Source: Pseudocercospora fijiensis CIRAD86
Lineage: Eukaryota; Ascomycota; Dothideomycetes; Mycosphaerellales; Mycosphaerellaceae
DNA length: 64,000 nt
Assembly (NCBI RefSeq): GCF_000340215.1
Contig: NW_006921532.1
Coordinates: 2,211,337 to 2,275,336 of the forward strand
Direction of reading: 5' to 3'
The notes beneath the pieces are model-generated. The model worked only from the letters and a program-made list of their open reading frames with translations. It was not told the DNA's origin and did no database searches. Made by a program: the position numbers and the translations under genes. Below, one piece after another: positions 54,320 through 64,000 of this stretch (the first letter of the stretch is position 1; each line of letters begins with the position of its first letter).

Positions 54320-55160
54320 TCCGCTAAGAAAACTAGTTAAGACAACGCGCGCCCTAGCGGCAATAGTATTGCTATTATCTCCGCTATACGATATATCGCC
54401 GTTACGATATTATCGACTATCTGCTATATCTAGTTCTAAGCCTCTAAGCGGCGACGTTTAGCTTCTACGTTAGTATTATAGATTACCCGCTTTCGAGTAT
54501 AAATATCGTTCTTTAGAGTATCTACCTTACTTTCGGTTATTATAGGAGCTAGATTAGATACTAGAGGAGGAATTAAACTATTAAGTATCGCTTCTATAGA
54601 TAAAACATGCTCTCCGGTAGTAGTAGTGTCGCTAAATAGCTAATCTAGCTCGACTAAGAACAGAAGCGGCTTCTTTAGGAATTTCTTTGCCCTCGGATAG
54701 ATAGCAATATAGGCCTTTACTACGTCGTCCGGAGCAGTTAGATAACTACTATTTAGATTAATACCGAAGCTAGATTAAGCTAATATCTTATACTATATCT
54801 TCTAGTCCGCTTTAAGCGTAGTAAGCTTGTTCTTTATAGAAGCGGCTATAATACGAGCCTTCTGCTACGCCTATATAACGATAAGGTTTACTACTATTAC
54901 TACTACTATAAACAGCCCCTTCTTAAAGCTAGAATCGGCCCTCTCGCTATAGTTCTTATACCTATCGATAGCACTAGTTATAAGGTACTATATCTCGGCA
55001 TTATTAAACCGCTAGTTGCCTTTTACTTCTACTAGCGCTAGATTAAGTACCGCCGATAGCTCGTCGAGTGTCTCTAAGTCCTATATATCCGGCAATTGCG
55101 AGTAGTTAGGCGGTAGTTCTAGCTAAGAGTACTAAGACTAGTTAATTGCTTAAGATTCTA
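54320..55160 (-). pseudogene. Myb/SANT-like DNA-binding protein of the Harbinger element, RIP-inactivated
   Basis: Read on the minus strand, the segment shows RFNNAEI..LITSAIDRYKNYSE at its start and, around 54640-54830, the block of fungal Myb_DNA-bind_3-type proteins: LTTLKAD, SSFGINLNSSYLTAPDDVVK, AYIAIYPRAKKFLKKPL and LFSDTTTTGEH. A basic segment (EAKRRRLEA) lies near the end. Stops again fall at Trp and Gln positions. PIF/Harbinger elements usually encode such a protein beside the transposase, where it helps to target and import it. It is convergent with the transposase. Confidence 0.7.
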
Positions 55161-55458
55161 TTCTTTACTAACAAATTTACTAGGTAACCGATAATCTACG
55201 AGCGACTAGACTAGTAGCGGTCTCTTATATTAAATAGCGAGTAGCCGTTACTATATTATAATCGCCTCCTTCTACTTTCTACTACCTAAAGCTACTATCT
55301 AAAGTCTACGGAGGTTACGAGACTAGCTAAGAACGCTAATACCGAGATTGCGACGATAGGATAACTATACGAGAACACATACCTTATAATCCTATTTACT
55401 TATAGTAGCGGCCGCTAGGCTATTGAGTTATATGCTAATAACCGCTACGATATTGCAC

Positions 55459-55486
55459 ATTGGATTACGAAGAGGACAGGCTCCAA
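55459..55486 (-). repeat. Right terminal inverted repeat of the Harbinger element
   Basis: Exact reverse complement of 39871-39898. Ordinary-composition sequence resumes directly to its right. Confidence 0.8.
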
Positions 55487-55821
55487 TTCACGTGCTTCTC
55501 GAATTTGAGCCACGATATAGCTCAATCTGTACGCCGCCCGATCAAACTTCGAAGAACGACGCCCGCGAACTCGTGGAGCTGGTAGCGTCTTGTCTGCATG
55601 TCTTAGCCCTGCTTAAACGAGGCTAAGCTCCCACACATTTTGGGAACCAGCATCACGTGGTCTGACACAAAGCACACTTCTTCGAATTCCATGAGCATGT
55701 CGCTGACTACGCGGCTATGGTACACGGCAGAGATGCATCTGTTCAGTGCACGATCCGACAGACTTTGCTGCTCTCACACCCGGCTGCGCACGCCAGACTC
55801 CGAGGATTCCCATCTCATGGC
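55487..55821. other. Intergenic after the transposon border
   Basis: 335 bases of ordinary composition between the right inverted repeat and the stop codon of the luciferase-domain gene. No gene is seen. Confidence 0.4.
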
Positions 55822-56622
55822 CTACGCACCGCCTTCACCGCCGACATACCATGTCGCAGCCTTGACTATCTCAAGCACAACCGCCACCTCACTGTCGTTC
55901 TGCGGAGCGTAGACCATGGTGAAGCCTTTGGGCACAAACCTCTCAAATATTCCTCCCCTGGAGATAGGATGCCTCTCACCCCAGCCCGATTCTAAGACTT
56001 CTCTTGCATCAAGGGGATGCAAAGTTAGATGCAGACTGCCGTCCGAAGAATGCACATGGCAGATTTCTCCTCGACAGGTCTTCTTACTCGGTGCCGTGGA
56101 GAAGAGGCCCGTACCGTGCTTCTCAAAACAAGAGGTCCCTACTGTAAGGTGATCGCCACCTTTCCGACCGAAGTCTTCGATGGCTTCCGACAATGCAATA
56201 AACATGTCCTGATCCGCTCGCTGAGTCACTTGCCGATGTGGTGCGATCCCTCGGGTTTCTGGTCGAGGATGTGGACGAAGAGGAAGTGCACCAGAACACA
56301 AATAGCCCCTTTTGCACTGCATGCCCTCGGGGATTGGCGCCGGCTCATAGGGATTTCGCAAGGCAAAGAGGCCGAGACACTTGACGCGTATGTATCCAGG
56401 AACGGTGGATGGCGTACCTCCTGGACCCAACGCTTTCTGTTCTGCATCTCAGCTCATGTCTTGGTGCATGTGGCATTTAGAAATTTGACTGACGAAAGCT
56501 AAGTAGTCCCTTCGAAGGCACAGTGAGACTGGTATAATGATCAGGGTAGTCAGAATTGCTCCGAGAATGTAGAGTGCGGAGGTTGAATTGCTGGCGTGCC
56601 GAAGCTCAGAAAGGACGCTCAT
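55822..56622 (-). CDS. Luciferase-domain (DUF5519-like) protein
   Basis: Two exons, 56622-56494 and 56436-55822, with a 57 nt intron (GTCAGT..CAG), give 247 residues. Exon 1 has a single N-terminal membrane helix (ALYILGAILTTLIIIPVSLCLRRDY). The join reads YLAFKALGPGGTPSTVPGYIRVKCLGLFALRNPY, a block typical of this fungal family. The C-terminal domain has HVHSSDGSLHLTLHPLDAREVLESGWGERHPIS and VPKGFTMVYAPQNDSEVAVVLEIVKAA, the so-called luciferase domain. No biochemical function is established. The 3' end lies 336 bp from the transposon border, so the gene has survived next to the degraded island and shows no RIP-type stops. Confidence 0.82.
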
Positions 56623-57156
56623 GGTGCAAGACTTCGAGGACTGGCGATGCTCCCAACACCGATATTCGTGATGTGCTTGCTGCCTCAATCGCTTGTATGA
56701 ATTGATCAACGTCGCGCGCCTTAACGGTTTGGTTGCTTTTGATTTCTTGACTTCCCGATGAAATGTTAACTTGGATCAGAACTTCGGCAACTGCGTCCTA
56801 CGTGCACACTTTATTGTATCACATTTGTTTGCTGGAAAAACGACCCAATTCGGGGAGCTTTAATCGTTTGTGTTGTGACATACGGTGTGTTCTGACGATT
56901 GTGTAACGTGGACACGATTGACTGGGTACTGCTTGTGCATTGAGTAGCCGGCACTTATTGGACAAGGGAGAGCACGAACCAGCGTTGATCACACTTCATG
57001 CAAACATGATCTTCTCCCAAGAACACCCGGTGGCAGGAATTCCCATTTGCTGCGTTGAGCTTTCAAGAGCTGAAGATTATCCTCAGGCCTGCTGACGCCT
57101 GCGGCGAGTTCCGCGAGCCAGCTTGAACCATGCGTACTGTCACGCCCACAGTTGTC
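56623..57156. other. Intergenic, no gene seen
   Basis: 534 bases between two minus-strand genes. It holds the promoter of the luciferase-domain gene and the UTP3 3' UTR. Confidence 0.4.
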
Positions 57157-59043
57157 TCATGACAGCTTCGTGCTCTTCACCAAGCCTTTCTTGATACCAG
57201 TCAATTCTCCGCCATAGCCTCCTCGACCCTCACCGCCCTTGTACACGGGCTTGATGGAAGCCAATTTCTTCTTCTTCTCGTCAAACTTCTTTCTTTTCTT
57301 CACTCTCGGGTTTCTAACATCCTTCTTCCGATGAGGAGTGAGGCCTTTATTCTTCTCAATGGCATAGCTGATCTTGCGCTTGCCGTCTTCGCCGACGGTC
57401 TCTTCTTGCACAACCCTACCGCCTTGCAGCGAGGCTTGCTTTTGAGCTTCTGCCAAAGCGGCTTTCTCGCCCTTTCGCTTCGCCGTTCGTGCAGCTACAA
57501 GGTCGTAATAGTCGTTTTCATCGGCATCTGCGCGAATTTGCTGAGCTTGCCGACGATCCTCGTCGTCGCTATCGCCTCCAAGGTCGGCATCAGGGTGGCC
57601 ATAAGGACGCCTACCGCGCTTTTCAGCTTCGGCGTTAAGTCTGGCTTGGCGATCTTTCAATCTTTCCCGATGCGGGATGTCATCGTCGCCGCCAGCGTTG
57701 CGTCCTGCAGTACCACGCTTGTTGGCTTTCTGTGCAATTTGTGATGTGTAGAATCGCAAGCTCTTCTTCTTGAGCGTCTTGTCTGCTGCTTCACGAGCTG
57801 TAAGCGAAGCTTCCTCGCCAAGATCCGAATCATCAGCGGTAGCCTGCCTCTTGCGAGCCGTCTTGGTCGTCTTCTTCTTGGAGGGCGCCAGCGCAGCATC
57901 GAGTTCGGCCAAGTGTGCTTCTGTTCTCTTCAAGCGCTCAGCCTTGCGTTGTTCAGCCGCCTCACGAGTAGCATCGGCGTATCGCTCAGCTCGAGACTTC
58001 TTTCCTTCTCGTTTCGCGAGGCTGACCACTGGTTCCTGTGCGCCTTCCATTTCCTCATCAGAAGAGACCTGGTCTAAAGCGTCTTCGTCCTTGTCACTGC
58101 TTACAGGCAACGGCTCCTGCAAAGTCTCGACGCTCGTCCAAAGTTCTCGGCACTTCACAAGACTATCCATCACAGTATGCTCGTGCAACTTGTGAGCAGA
58201 CAATGCCATGGGCATTTCGTCACTTTTAGATGCCGTAGATGTCATCAGAGAGAAGTACATCACCAGCGCTCCAAGATAAGCGGATGCAGCTCGGAGCTTT
58301 GTACGTGACACAGCAGACTTTGTTGCGATCTTGCGCAAAGCCTCAAAGACGTTTTGCAAGCGCAGCAATTCTTTGCTCAAATGCTCGAACTCGGGATAGC
58401 GAGACTTCAGAAGTTTAAGCCGCTCAGCAGAGCCCAAGTCGGGTGAAATTTGTAGCTGAGGGAGCACTTCTGTGACCACGGGGCTCTCATCTGCATCTTG
58501 AGTCGTCTTCGCTGGGCCTGCCTGTTGCCAATCGTCTTCATCAAACCCATAATCTGCTGCAGTCATCTGCTGAAGCTGTTTCTTTTGCAGTCGAATAGCC
58601 TCTGCCTCCTGCTCCAAAGCCTGCTCTTCTGTCTCGGGCGCATCGTCGCCATAGAGATCATCTTTGGAAGTACCCCATCTCAAGCCCTCTTCATCGTCTT
58701 CATCCACACCAGCAGCATCTGCGTCATCAGAGTCTAATGCTGCTCGATCAGGAACCACCAATGCATCGTGGTCGACAATATCCGAATCGTCGCCCTCCGA
58801 GTATCCGAGCACTTCTTCGTCCGACTGCTCCAGAAACTGTTCATTTTCTGCAATTTCCCTCCGCCTCTTGACTGCAGGGTCTTCGCCTAGCCGAATTTCG
58901 TCTTGATTGCCATGAAACTCATCGTCGTCGGAGTTGGCAACGTCGTCGTAGGTCCTTATGCGTTTGCGCGATTCTCTCGGATCGATTTCCAAGCCATTTG
59001 CAGGCTCTTGTAATTGCACTGCAGCCTTTCGCTTCTTCGCCAT
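57157..59043 (-). CDS. UTP3: SSU processome component Utp3/Sas10
   Basis: One exon of 628 codons from the ATG at 59043 (MAKKRKAAVQ); another in-frame ATG at 59115 would add 24 residues but the chosen start fits the family. Acidic patches and basic KR segments alternate. DEEGLRWGTSKDDLYGDD and ADYGFDEDDWQQAG are Sas10 signatures. The Sas10/Utp3/C1D domain runs over about 210-300 (LLKSRYPEFEHLSKELL..RTKLRAASAYLGALVMYFSLM). The C-terminal Sas10 domain is KRKISYAIEKNKGLTPHRKKDVRNPRVKKRKKFDEKKKKL, then YKGGEGRGGYGGELTGIKKGLVKSTKLS. It acts in nucleolar 18S rRNA maturation. Confidence 0.95.
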   Translation of the reverse strand: MAKKRKAAVQLQEPANGLEIDPRESRKRIRTYDDVANSDDDEFHGNQDEIRLGEDPAVKRRREIAENEQFLEQSDEEVLGYSEGDDSDIVDHDALVVPDRAALDSDDADAAGVDEDDEEGLRWGTSKDDLYGDDAPETEEQALEQEAEAIRLQKKQLQQMTAADYGFDEDDWQQAGPAKTTQDADESPVVTEVLPQLQISPDLGSAERLKLLKSRYPEFEHLSKELLRLQNVFEALRKIATKSAVSRTKLRAASAYLGALVMYFSLMTSTASKSDEMPMALSAHKLHEHTVMDSLVKCRELWTSVETLQEPLPVSSDKDEDALDQVSSDEEMEGAQEPVVSLAKREGKKSRAERYADATREAAEQRKAERLKRTEAHLAELDAALAPSKKKTTKTARKRQATADDSDLGEEASLTAREAADKTLKKKSLRFYTSQIAQKANKRGTAGRNAGGDDDIPHRERLKDRQARLNAEAEKRGRRPYGHPDADLGGDSDDEDRRQAQQIRADADENDYYDLVAARTAKRKGEKAALAEAQKQASLQGGRVVQEETVGEDGKRKISYAIEKNKGLTPHRKKDVRNPRVKKRKKFDEKKKKLASIKPVYKGGEGRGGYGGELTGIKKGLVKSTKLS

Positions 59044-59647
59044 GTTGGCTGACAGCGGATAGAAGTCGAGGTACTGGCAAGAAGATCTATCAAAATTGTT
59101 CTGGACGAGATGCATGTAGACTAGGCTCGATTTGGTGGCCGGATGTCGGCGCGGTCTAGCCCGACAGGCTCCGGAAGGTTGGGCTGTTGGATCTGGAACA
59201 ACACCTTGTCAACAACGTCCATTGTGTCACGTTGGATCACTGCAAAAGTGGCATGCTCGTCTCAGATATACGCTTCCGCAGCGCAAATGAAGAAATTGCA
59301 GAGCTTGCAGACGCCACGACCTCCGATGCGACGGCCGCGGGCCCGCCAAGCGTTAAAGAGTGCTCATTCAGCGAAGAGATCTGGCTCTCACAGCGTCTCG
59401 TCTATCGACGGATTGGCTACGCGATCAGTCATGTCGGTTCAAATGCCTTCCTGGGAAGCGGGCGCGCTTCCGAGACTCGTCTGGCCACAAGCAGGACTCT
59501 GAGAGGCCAAACCCGACCTACACAGCACATGCCTGTGACATCTGATGCTGTCTCTTGCATGAGTGTGGTGTGCTCACGTCCGCTCGCTTGAATGCCTCAT
59601 TACCACCTGCCCATTGCGTTCTTTCTCCTTCCCCCTCTCAGAGTCAA
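59044..59647. other. Intergenic between UTP3 and the Ser-rich gene
   Basis: 604 bases between divergent genes. Two long overlapping plus-strand frames (59143-59502 and about 59187-59591) exist but start or end implausibly. They could contain a missed 5' exon of the next gene. Confidence 0.35.
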
Positions 59648-60994
59648 ATGAGGCATCTGGGTCTTCCTTTCGACAGCACGAGAAACAGTATGGAGAGTGC
59701 GTCGCAGAAATCTTCAAAGAGCTGGAGGCCATCTTGGATGTCGTCTCGATCATCAAGCACACGGTCACGAGGATCTAGTCGACACACACTGTCATCAATT
59801 GATTCGCGAAGTACCAGTGCATCCGGTGTATCTGGTGTATCCGCCTGCCAGCCGGAGCAGCGGAATACATATCGACTTCCCATCGCCTCTTCGGACGCAA
59901 GTCGAGAATCCAAGCCCAGCATTCGAGAAGAAGAAGCGCAGCTTCCGATGCGATTTTCGTTGGAAAGCTGTGTCTTCGAGTTCCCGATCCCAGGTACAGT
60001 GGCGAACTCCGTAAAGAAGCCACCCGAACCTTTGCCCGTAAATCAGCCCAACAGCAGCTTGTACCCACCAAGAATATCATCAAGACGTGCTCAAGACCCA
60101 CCACGGGCCGGGTCTGCCACTGCGAGGAGCACATCTGATCGAACGGATTCGTCCCGTAGCACGGGATCCAGCTCGAGGAAGGAACGAAACTTGTTCGCTG
60201 AGATAGAAATGGCTTCGCGCGAGCAGTATGGATATTGGCGCGCGTCCCTGACAGCAAGGACTCCGCCGGCGGCAGCATTATGCGGTTGTTCTATCCTTAC
60301 ATCTCGGCTTCCCTCCCGGCAAGCGAAGAACATCGACACGAAATCCCGGGGAGATGTAGTAGAGGACGCCTACTCACTATGTAATGCGCTGGACGAGAGC
60401 TCCACGCTCGAAGAAGCGTTGCACACCTTACAGGCGCAAAGCGCCAGCATCGAGACGCTTGTTATTGCCCTACAGGCGAGCATAGAAGCAGCACAACTTT
60501 CGACTGTACCCGTCAAAGTTGCAGCCTCGATGTACGAGAAGATCTCGGAAGCAAAGTCCAAACCCAGGAAACGCGAGGCCCTCTTTCCATCCCTTATTAA
60601 GCTCTTACGGAAGATACCTCAGGAAACGCTGGTCGTACTGATGTTTCTTCTCTCGATCGCGCAACGACTGCAAGTAAAAGGCATCACCATTGACGGCCGG
60701 GAGCCAGCGCTTTTCCTCCTCAGAACCTTGTTTCCCTCAAGCCTCGCTCTATCGCCGGATCAATTCGCAGGTGACAGCGTTTCGGGGTTGTTAGCGATTC
60801 ATTTCGATGAGATACCCGGAGATATGCCGTTGGTGCTAGAAGGCGTGAATCATCGTTTCGCTGCTGGGAAGAAGGTAAATTTGTTGAGTCTCATCTCTGG
60901 AAAAGGTGGGAAAGCCCGGCGACAAAGTCAGAGACCAGGGCCCAGGGGTGTTCTGGAAATAGAGGGAGCAGAAGATAAAGAGATTCAATGGTAG
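59648..60994 (+). CDS. Hypothetical Ser-rich protein with RhoGAP-like C-terminal pattern
   Basis: A 448-codon frame from the ATG at 59648 to TAG. The first 200 residues are Ser/Arg/Pro-rich and probably disordered. The second half is helical: VEDAYSLCNALDESSTLEEALHTLQAQSASIETL, then FPSLIKLLRKIPQETLVVLMFLLSIAQRLQ and ITIDGREPALFLLRTLFP. The last two segments recall the later helices of RhoGAP domains (LP..LL..LP..n...L..L...L and the LA.vf.P.L box), but the arginine-finger part is not seen. It could therefore be a divergent RhoGAP or an unrelated helical protein. An upstream exon is possible. Confidence 0.6.
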   Translation: MRHLGLPFDSTRNSMESASQKSSKSWRPSWMSSRSSSTRSRGSSRHTLSSIDSRSTSASGVSGVSACQPEQRNTYRLPIASSDASRESKPSIREEEAQLPMRFSLESCVFEFPIPGTVANSVKKPPEPLPVNQPNSSLYPPRISSRRAQDPPRAGSATARSTSDRTDSSRSTGSSSRKERNLFAEIEMASREQYGYWRASLTARTPPAAALCGCSILTSRLPSRQAKNIDTKSRGDVVEDAYSLCNALDESSTLEEALHTLQAQSASIETLVIALQASIEAAQLSTVPVKVAASMYEKISEAKSKPRKREALFPSLIKLLRKIPQETLVVLMFLLSIAQRLQVKGITIDGREPALFLLRTLFPSSLALSPDQFAGDSVSGLLAIHFDEIPGDMPLVLEGVNHRFAAGKKVNLLSLISGKGGKARRQSQRPGPRGVLEIEGAEDKEIQW

Positions 60995-62223
60995 TGTTTA
61001 ATGTGTATGCCCTCAGTTTTATTTTCTCATCCTTTCGTTGAGTCGCCAATCATCGTCTTGTCGAGGAGAAAACACAGCCACGGCCACAGCAGAGGAGGGT
61101 AGGTCTCCACCGCCGAGCGCGAGCGCAGTGTAATCCATCAAGAAGAACGATAACTGTGTCAGTCTGAGATCGCGGGCACTCGGTCGGCGCTTACATCAGA
61201 CAAGGGATCGATTACTACTTCTTGGACAAACTAAGATTCCTTTCCCGAAGCAGATGCAACGGTCCGAGCCTGATTGCTCATCATCTGCCACAATTTGGAC
61301 CAGCCCGTCTTCTGTGAGCTTGAAGGATGATCACTTATCGTCCAAGATCCAAGTCGAATATCGGACAGTAGCCCAGTGATCGAAGCACGACGTTCGATGC
61401 GAGAATCGCAGCATGACAGCTGATTCTTCATAGCGTGAACTCGCCCCTGCCGGCGAGCCCGAAAGGTGGACAAGCACAGCAAGCATGATGGTGGTCTCGT
61501 ACAGCCCGCGTGGAGCGGAACCGATCAAACCCATCCCGCTCGATCTTCGTAGCCTATCTGGACCACATGCAGCCCGACACGTGGGACAAGCCAAGCGTTT
61601 CAGAATGCAGAGAGAGGCGCTGGCGCTTACTTCCGAAAGGAATAGGGTGTGCTCTGGCTGTCAAATTCTTGCCTCTTTCGTATCTTGACCCGGTCATGAA
61701 CGTCTTGTGTAATATACTGTCGGATAAATGTTGTTCTTGCAACCTGGTCTTTCGAGGAGGCTTCATTCGTGCTAGAGTGTTGATCCTTCTTCCTTTGCGA
61801 GATCGAAAACCGACGTCAGGCAGAGGTGACAATCAGGTCCTGCAACTCCTGGGGAGTAATGTGATCTTGAACGTGAATTATTGGGAAGTCATACTGATTC
61901 ATGCTTGAGCTAACCTAGCCGGAAAGCTGAACTAAACGCGCAGCGTACTTCATATCGATGTGTCATCATAAACGCACACGCAAAGAGGGTATCTTGAAGC
62001 AGATAAAATCACGCCCGACGCCAAGTCGACTCCTGCAGAGGCCTAATCTAGCTTTCGTCTCAGGTCAGCTGTCGTAATTCACATTAGAAGCTGTAATGAT
62101 GTGATTGGAATTCCCGGACCCCGTCAGACGAGCATCCTGGTCGAAGTGATCCTTCCTTGTCTCCGCAGCTGGCATGCGGCGCTTTATTGTGAGCCACCTG
62201 CACTCATGCGATTAACTCCGCTT
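60995..62223. other. Intergenic, with one possible small gene
   Basis: 1.2 kb. Apart from the small frame at 61231-61431 (minus), I see only overlapping short frames. Confidence 0.4.
61231..61431 (-). CDS. Possible small protein, 66 residues
   Basis: A minus-strand frame from ATG (MKNQLSCCDSRIERR) to TAG with protein-like sequence: ASITGLLSDIRLGSWTISD and GWSKLWQMMSNQARTV. The frame remains open upstream without a clearly better start, so it may be the 3' exon of a spliced gene. No family recognised. Confidence 0.3.
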   Translation of the reverse strand: MKNQLSCCDSRIERRASITGLLSDIRLGSWTISDHPSSSQKTGWSKLWQMMSNQARTVASASGKES

Positions 62224-63476
62224 TTACTTCCTTCCACGAGCTTTCTGCTTTCGCTCGATGCCGTCCATGGCTGAGTTCGCTGCTCCTTGAGCTCGTTCTT
62301 TAACGTTGTGCTTTTCTGTCTCCTCGTTGATATCGTCGAGGACATCGTCCTCGTCCTTGCAAGTACTCCCGACTAGGAGATCCAGGAGGCCAAGACGTCC
62401 AAAATTGCCCATATCTTTGCCAGCCGTCACGGAGTCGAAGTGCGCCTCTATTCGACGCGCCATGCCTGCTAAAATTATCGTAGATGGAAGGACAGAGTAT
62501 CCCGAATAAATAAAAAGGTCCTCAAGGCTTGTTATGGCTGTGAAGAGGTGCCATGTAAGGACATGCCAGCGGAACAAATACGCAGGTAAGATCGTGGGCA
62601 TCCACACTGCTAGTAAATAATTGACAGGATGGTCATAGGCAGCAACAACACTGAACGGAAAATCGATGCTATGTTGCCATCTCGAATGCCAGGTCTTGAG
62701 TACAGTGTCATATGTGTGCAAATAATATCGGTGGACCGCATAGTGAGCGACTCCGCGGACGATCAGGCCACCAAGGATATCTTTCAGAATGGACCAAGGT
62801 AGTGGTATTATCGATGACACTTTGATCAGACTCCGCAGGTGTAGAAGCCGGCTGAAAAGGATTTCCAAGAAAGCCTGGAGCAATACTGACACAAACACAT
62901 TGCCGACAGCTGTGCCAGCTATTCGGAGCACTTTGTCGCGTCCTAGCCGAAGAGGCAAATGTTCACGTCCACGAGCCTTCACCCGCCGACTCAACTTGGG
63001 CAGAAGACAGTCGAAGGCCAGGAATGCAAGGGCTGGTAGGAGGAAGAGGAAGCATCGAATGACTAGAGTGCCATACAGCTCAATCGTTAAGTGACTGTGA
63101 CTGCTCGTCATCAGCACCTGACACAGCAGCTGACAACTATGAACCCTAACAAGGGTCGCGGAACTTCACTTACCTAGACACTAGACCAAGCCCTAACACA
63201 GATAAGCGTCAGCAGGCGGCCAAGGATGCAAGATGATGGCGGGTACGTACAGGTGAGATAAAATACTCCCAGGCTGATGGTGGTGCTCGAGCCGCCGAAT
63301 ATCGGGAAGGCCAACATTGACAGCAATGGAAGCGGAATGGATATGAAGCTCGTTAGCTTCGACACCATGGTTCCAGTCAAGTCGGCGAAGCTACTGGGCA
63401 AGGCGGCGTATCGTCCTTGCATGTAGCCTTGCGAATAGGTGATTTCGTCGCGTATCCATTGGACGATTCCCGTCAT
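62224..63476 (-). CDS. Fatty acid hydroxylase / sterol desaturase-family membrane protein
   Basis: Three exons, 63476-63251, 63192-63174 and 63103-62224, encode 374 residues. The middle exon is only 19 nt; including it joins FYLT to WLGLVSSSHSHLTIELYGTLVIR, matching related fungal proteins, whereas skipping it breaks the frame. Introns are 58 and 70 nt. The protein has several hydrophobic segments and the histidine clusters HYAVHRYYLH, WHSRWQHS and AYDHP, with a final EAHFD. These correspond to the di-iron ligand boxes of the FA_hydroxylase superfamily, although the last box is less regular than HHxxHH. It probably sits in the ER and modifies a lipid. The substrate is unknown. The acceptor of exon 3 is inferred and less certain. 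Confidence 0.75.
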
Positions 63477-64000
63477 GATGCCTGATGCCTGGATGTCGGA
63501 TTCGTAATCAGGAAGTGGTTCTAATGCCAGTTTGTGAGAGTTGACATGGTGCTCAAAGAGCAATTCAAGCCGGGGCCGGAGGGGTGCTTACACTTACACG
63601 TTGTTGAAAAGAGAGTTGCGCCGGCCACAAACAGGGAACTGGAAGCCAGCATGGCGCTTGGACCACACCTGAGACGTCATCCGTGGAAGAAGTGAATCCT
63701 TCGCAGAGCCTCTGCCAAGACCACGACGTCGACGTCCTGAACGACACCAGCGCATTATTATTGAGCGTGCACCCATGCCCAGAGCCTCAGGCACGAACGA
63801 GAAGCAGCTCATGCTTTCCCGAAAGCATACAGACAGAAGCGAGCGTGGTAACGCTGGCGCAGGGCTGAGGCCGATGAGCGGCCCGCTCTAGGAATAGCAG
63901 GAGCTGTCTATGCGCAATGCACAATGCACAATGCACCACGCATGCCGTCCTGCTGCAAGTCCGCCGCCGCATCCGGGAGTCACTGCTACCTTCATCGTAC
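63477..64000. other. Upstream region of the hydroxylase-family gene, no gene seen
   Basis: 524 bases to the window end. A GCGCAATGCACAATGCACAATGC tandem-like stretch lies near 63912-63938. Short overlapping frames only. Confidence 0.4.

Larger units (their letters stand above)
39871..55486. mobile_element. RIP-degraded PIF/Harbinger DNA transposon interrupted by an LTR retrotransposon
   Basis: A perfect 28 bp inverted repeat marks the borders: TTGGAGCCTGTCCTCTTCGT... at 39871-39898 and its exact reverse complement at 55459-55486. Ordinary sequence lies outside and TpA-rich degraded sequence inside. The left part (to 41970) carries a DDE transposase on +, and the right part (from 54308) a Myb/SANT-like protein on -; these are the two genes expected of a PIF/Harbinger element. 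Without the inserted retrotransposon the element would be about 3.3 kb, the usual size. A three-base target duplication could not be recognised. Confidence 0.8.

Noticed and set aside
59143..59591. Two plus-strand frames of 119 and 134 codons upstream of the Ser-rich gene
   Set aside because: They overlap in different frames and no splice pair joins either cleanly to 59648; kept only as a possible missed exon.

Overview
The window is nuclear DNA of a filamentous ascomycete (Pezizomycotina). Genes are dense, on both strands, and interrupted by 44-116 nt GT..AG introns with CTAAC/CTGAC-like branch sites. Gene content is fungal: PGC1-, INO1- and OPI3-type lipid genes, HSP78, a mtr-like permease and a DHA1 drug transporter. 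Repeats carry the signature of repeat-induced point mutation (RIP): TpA excess, CpA/TpG loss and TAG/TAA stops where TGG, CAA or CAG are expected. The style suggests a Dothideomycete, but the species is not shown.

Left arm (1-39.9 kb). In order: the 3' part of a GH2 beta-mannosidase; a single-pass Cys-rich membrane protein; gamma-tubulin; a Pgc1-type phospholipase; a LURP-one-related protein; an acidic hypothetical protein; INO1; HSP78; eEF1B-alpha; EMC5; MSH5; a DHA1 MFS transporter; RPN13; RPL6 (eL6); and two more Cys-rich single-pass proteins separated by a 1.3 kb AT-rich palindromic element. Then come a JmjC protein and a LYR-like mitochondrial protein sharing a 115 bp divergent promoter, OPI3, and a mtr-like amino acid permease.

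Repeat island (39.87-55.49 kb). It contains no intact gene but has a readable architecture. A RIP-degraded PIF/Harbinger DNA transposon has perfect 28 bp terminal inverted repeats. It encodes a DDE transposase on + and a convergent Myb/SANT-like protein on -. A 12.3 kb Ty3/gypsy-type LTR retrotransposon is inserted between the two, reading on -. It has 280 bp LTRs, a polypurine tract, gag, pol (FLDD reverse transcriptase, RNase H, HHCC integrase) and an extra long reading frame of unknown function between pol and the 3' LTR. A quasi-palindromic motif with a CCCCGGGG core recurs five times, only in the gaps before, between and after these frames. The motif and the extra frame are the best candidates here for something undescribed.

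Right arm (55.5-64 kb). A luciferase-domain (DUF5519-like) protein, UTP3/SAS10, a Ser-rich protein with a possible RhoGAP-like end, a tentative 66-codon ORF, and a fatty acid hydroxylase/sterol desaturase-family protein whose reading frame needs a 19 nt microexon.

The genes are mostly unrelated housekeeping functions. Three act in phospholipid metabolism (PGC1-type, INO1, OPI3). Coordinates of spliced genes are full spans; exons are given in the evidence. Homology calls rest on recognising family motifs by eye, since no database search was possible.
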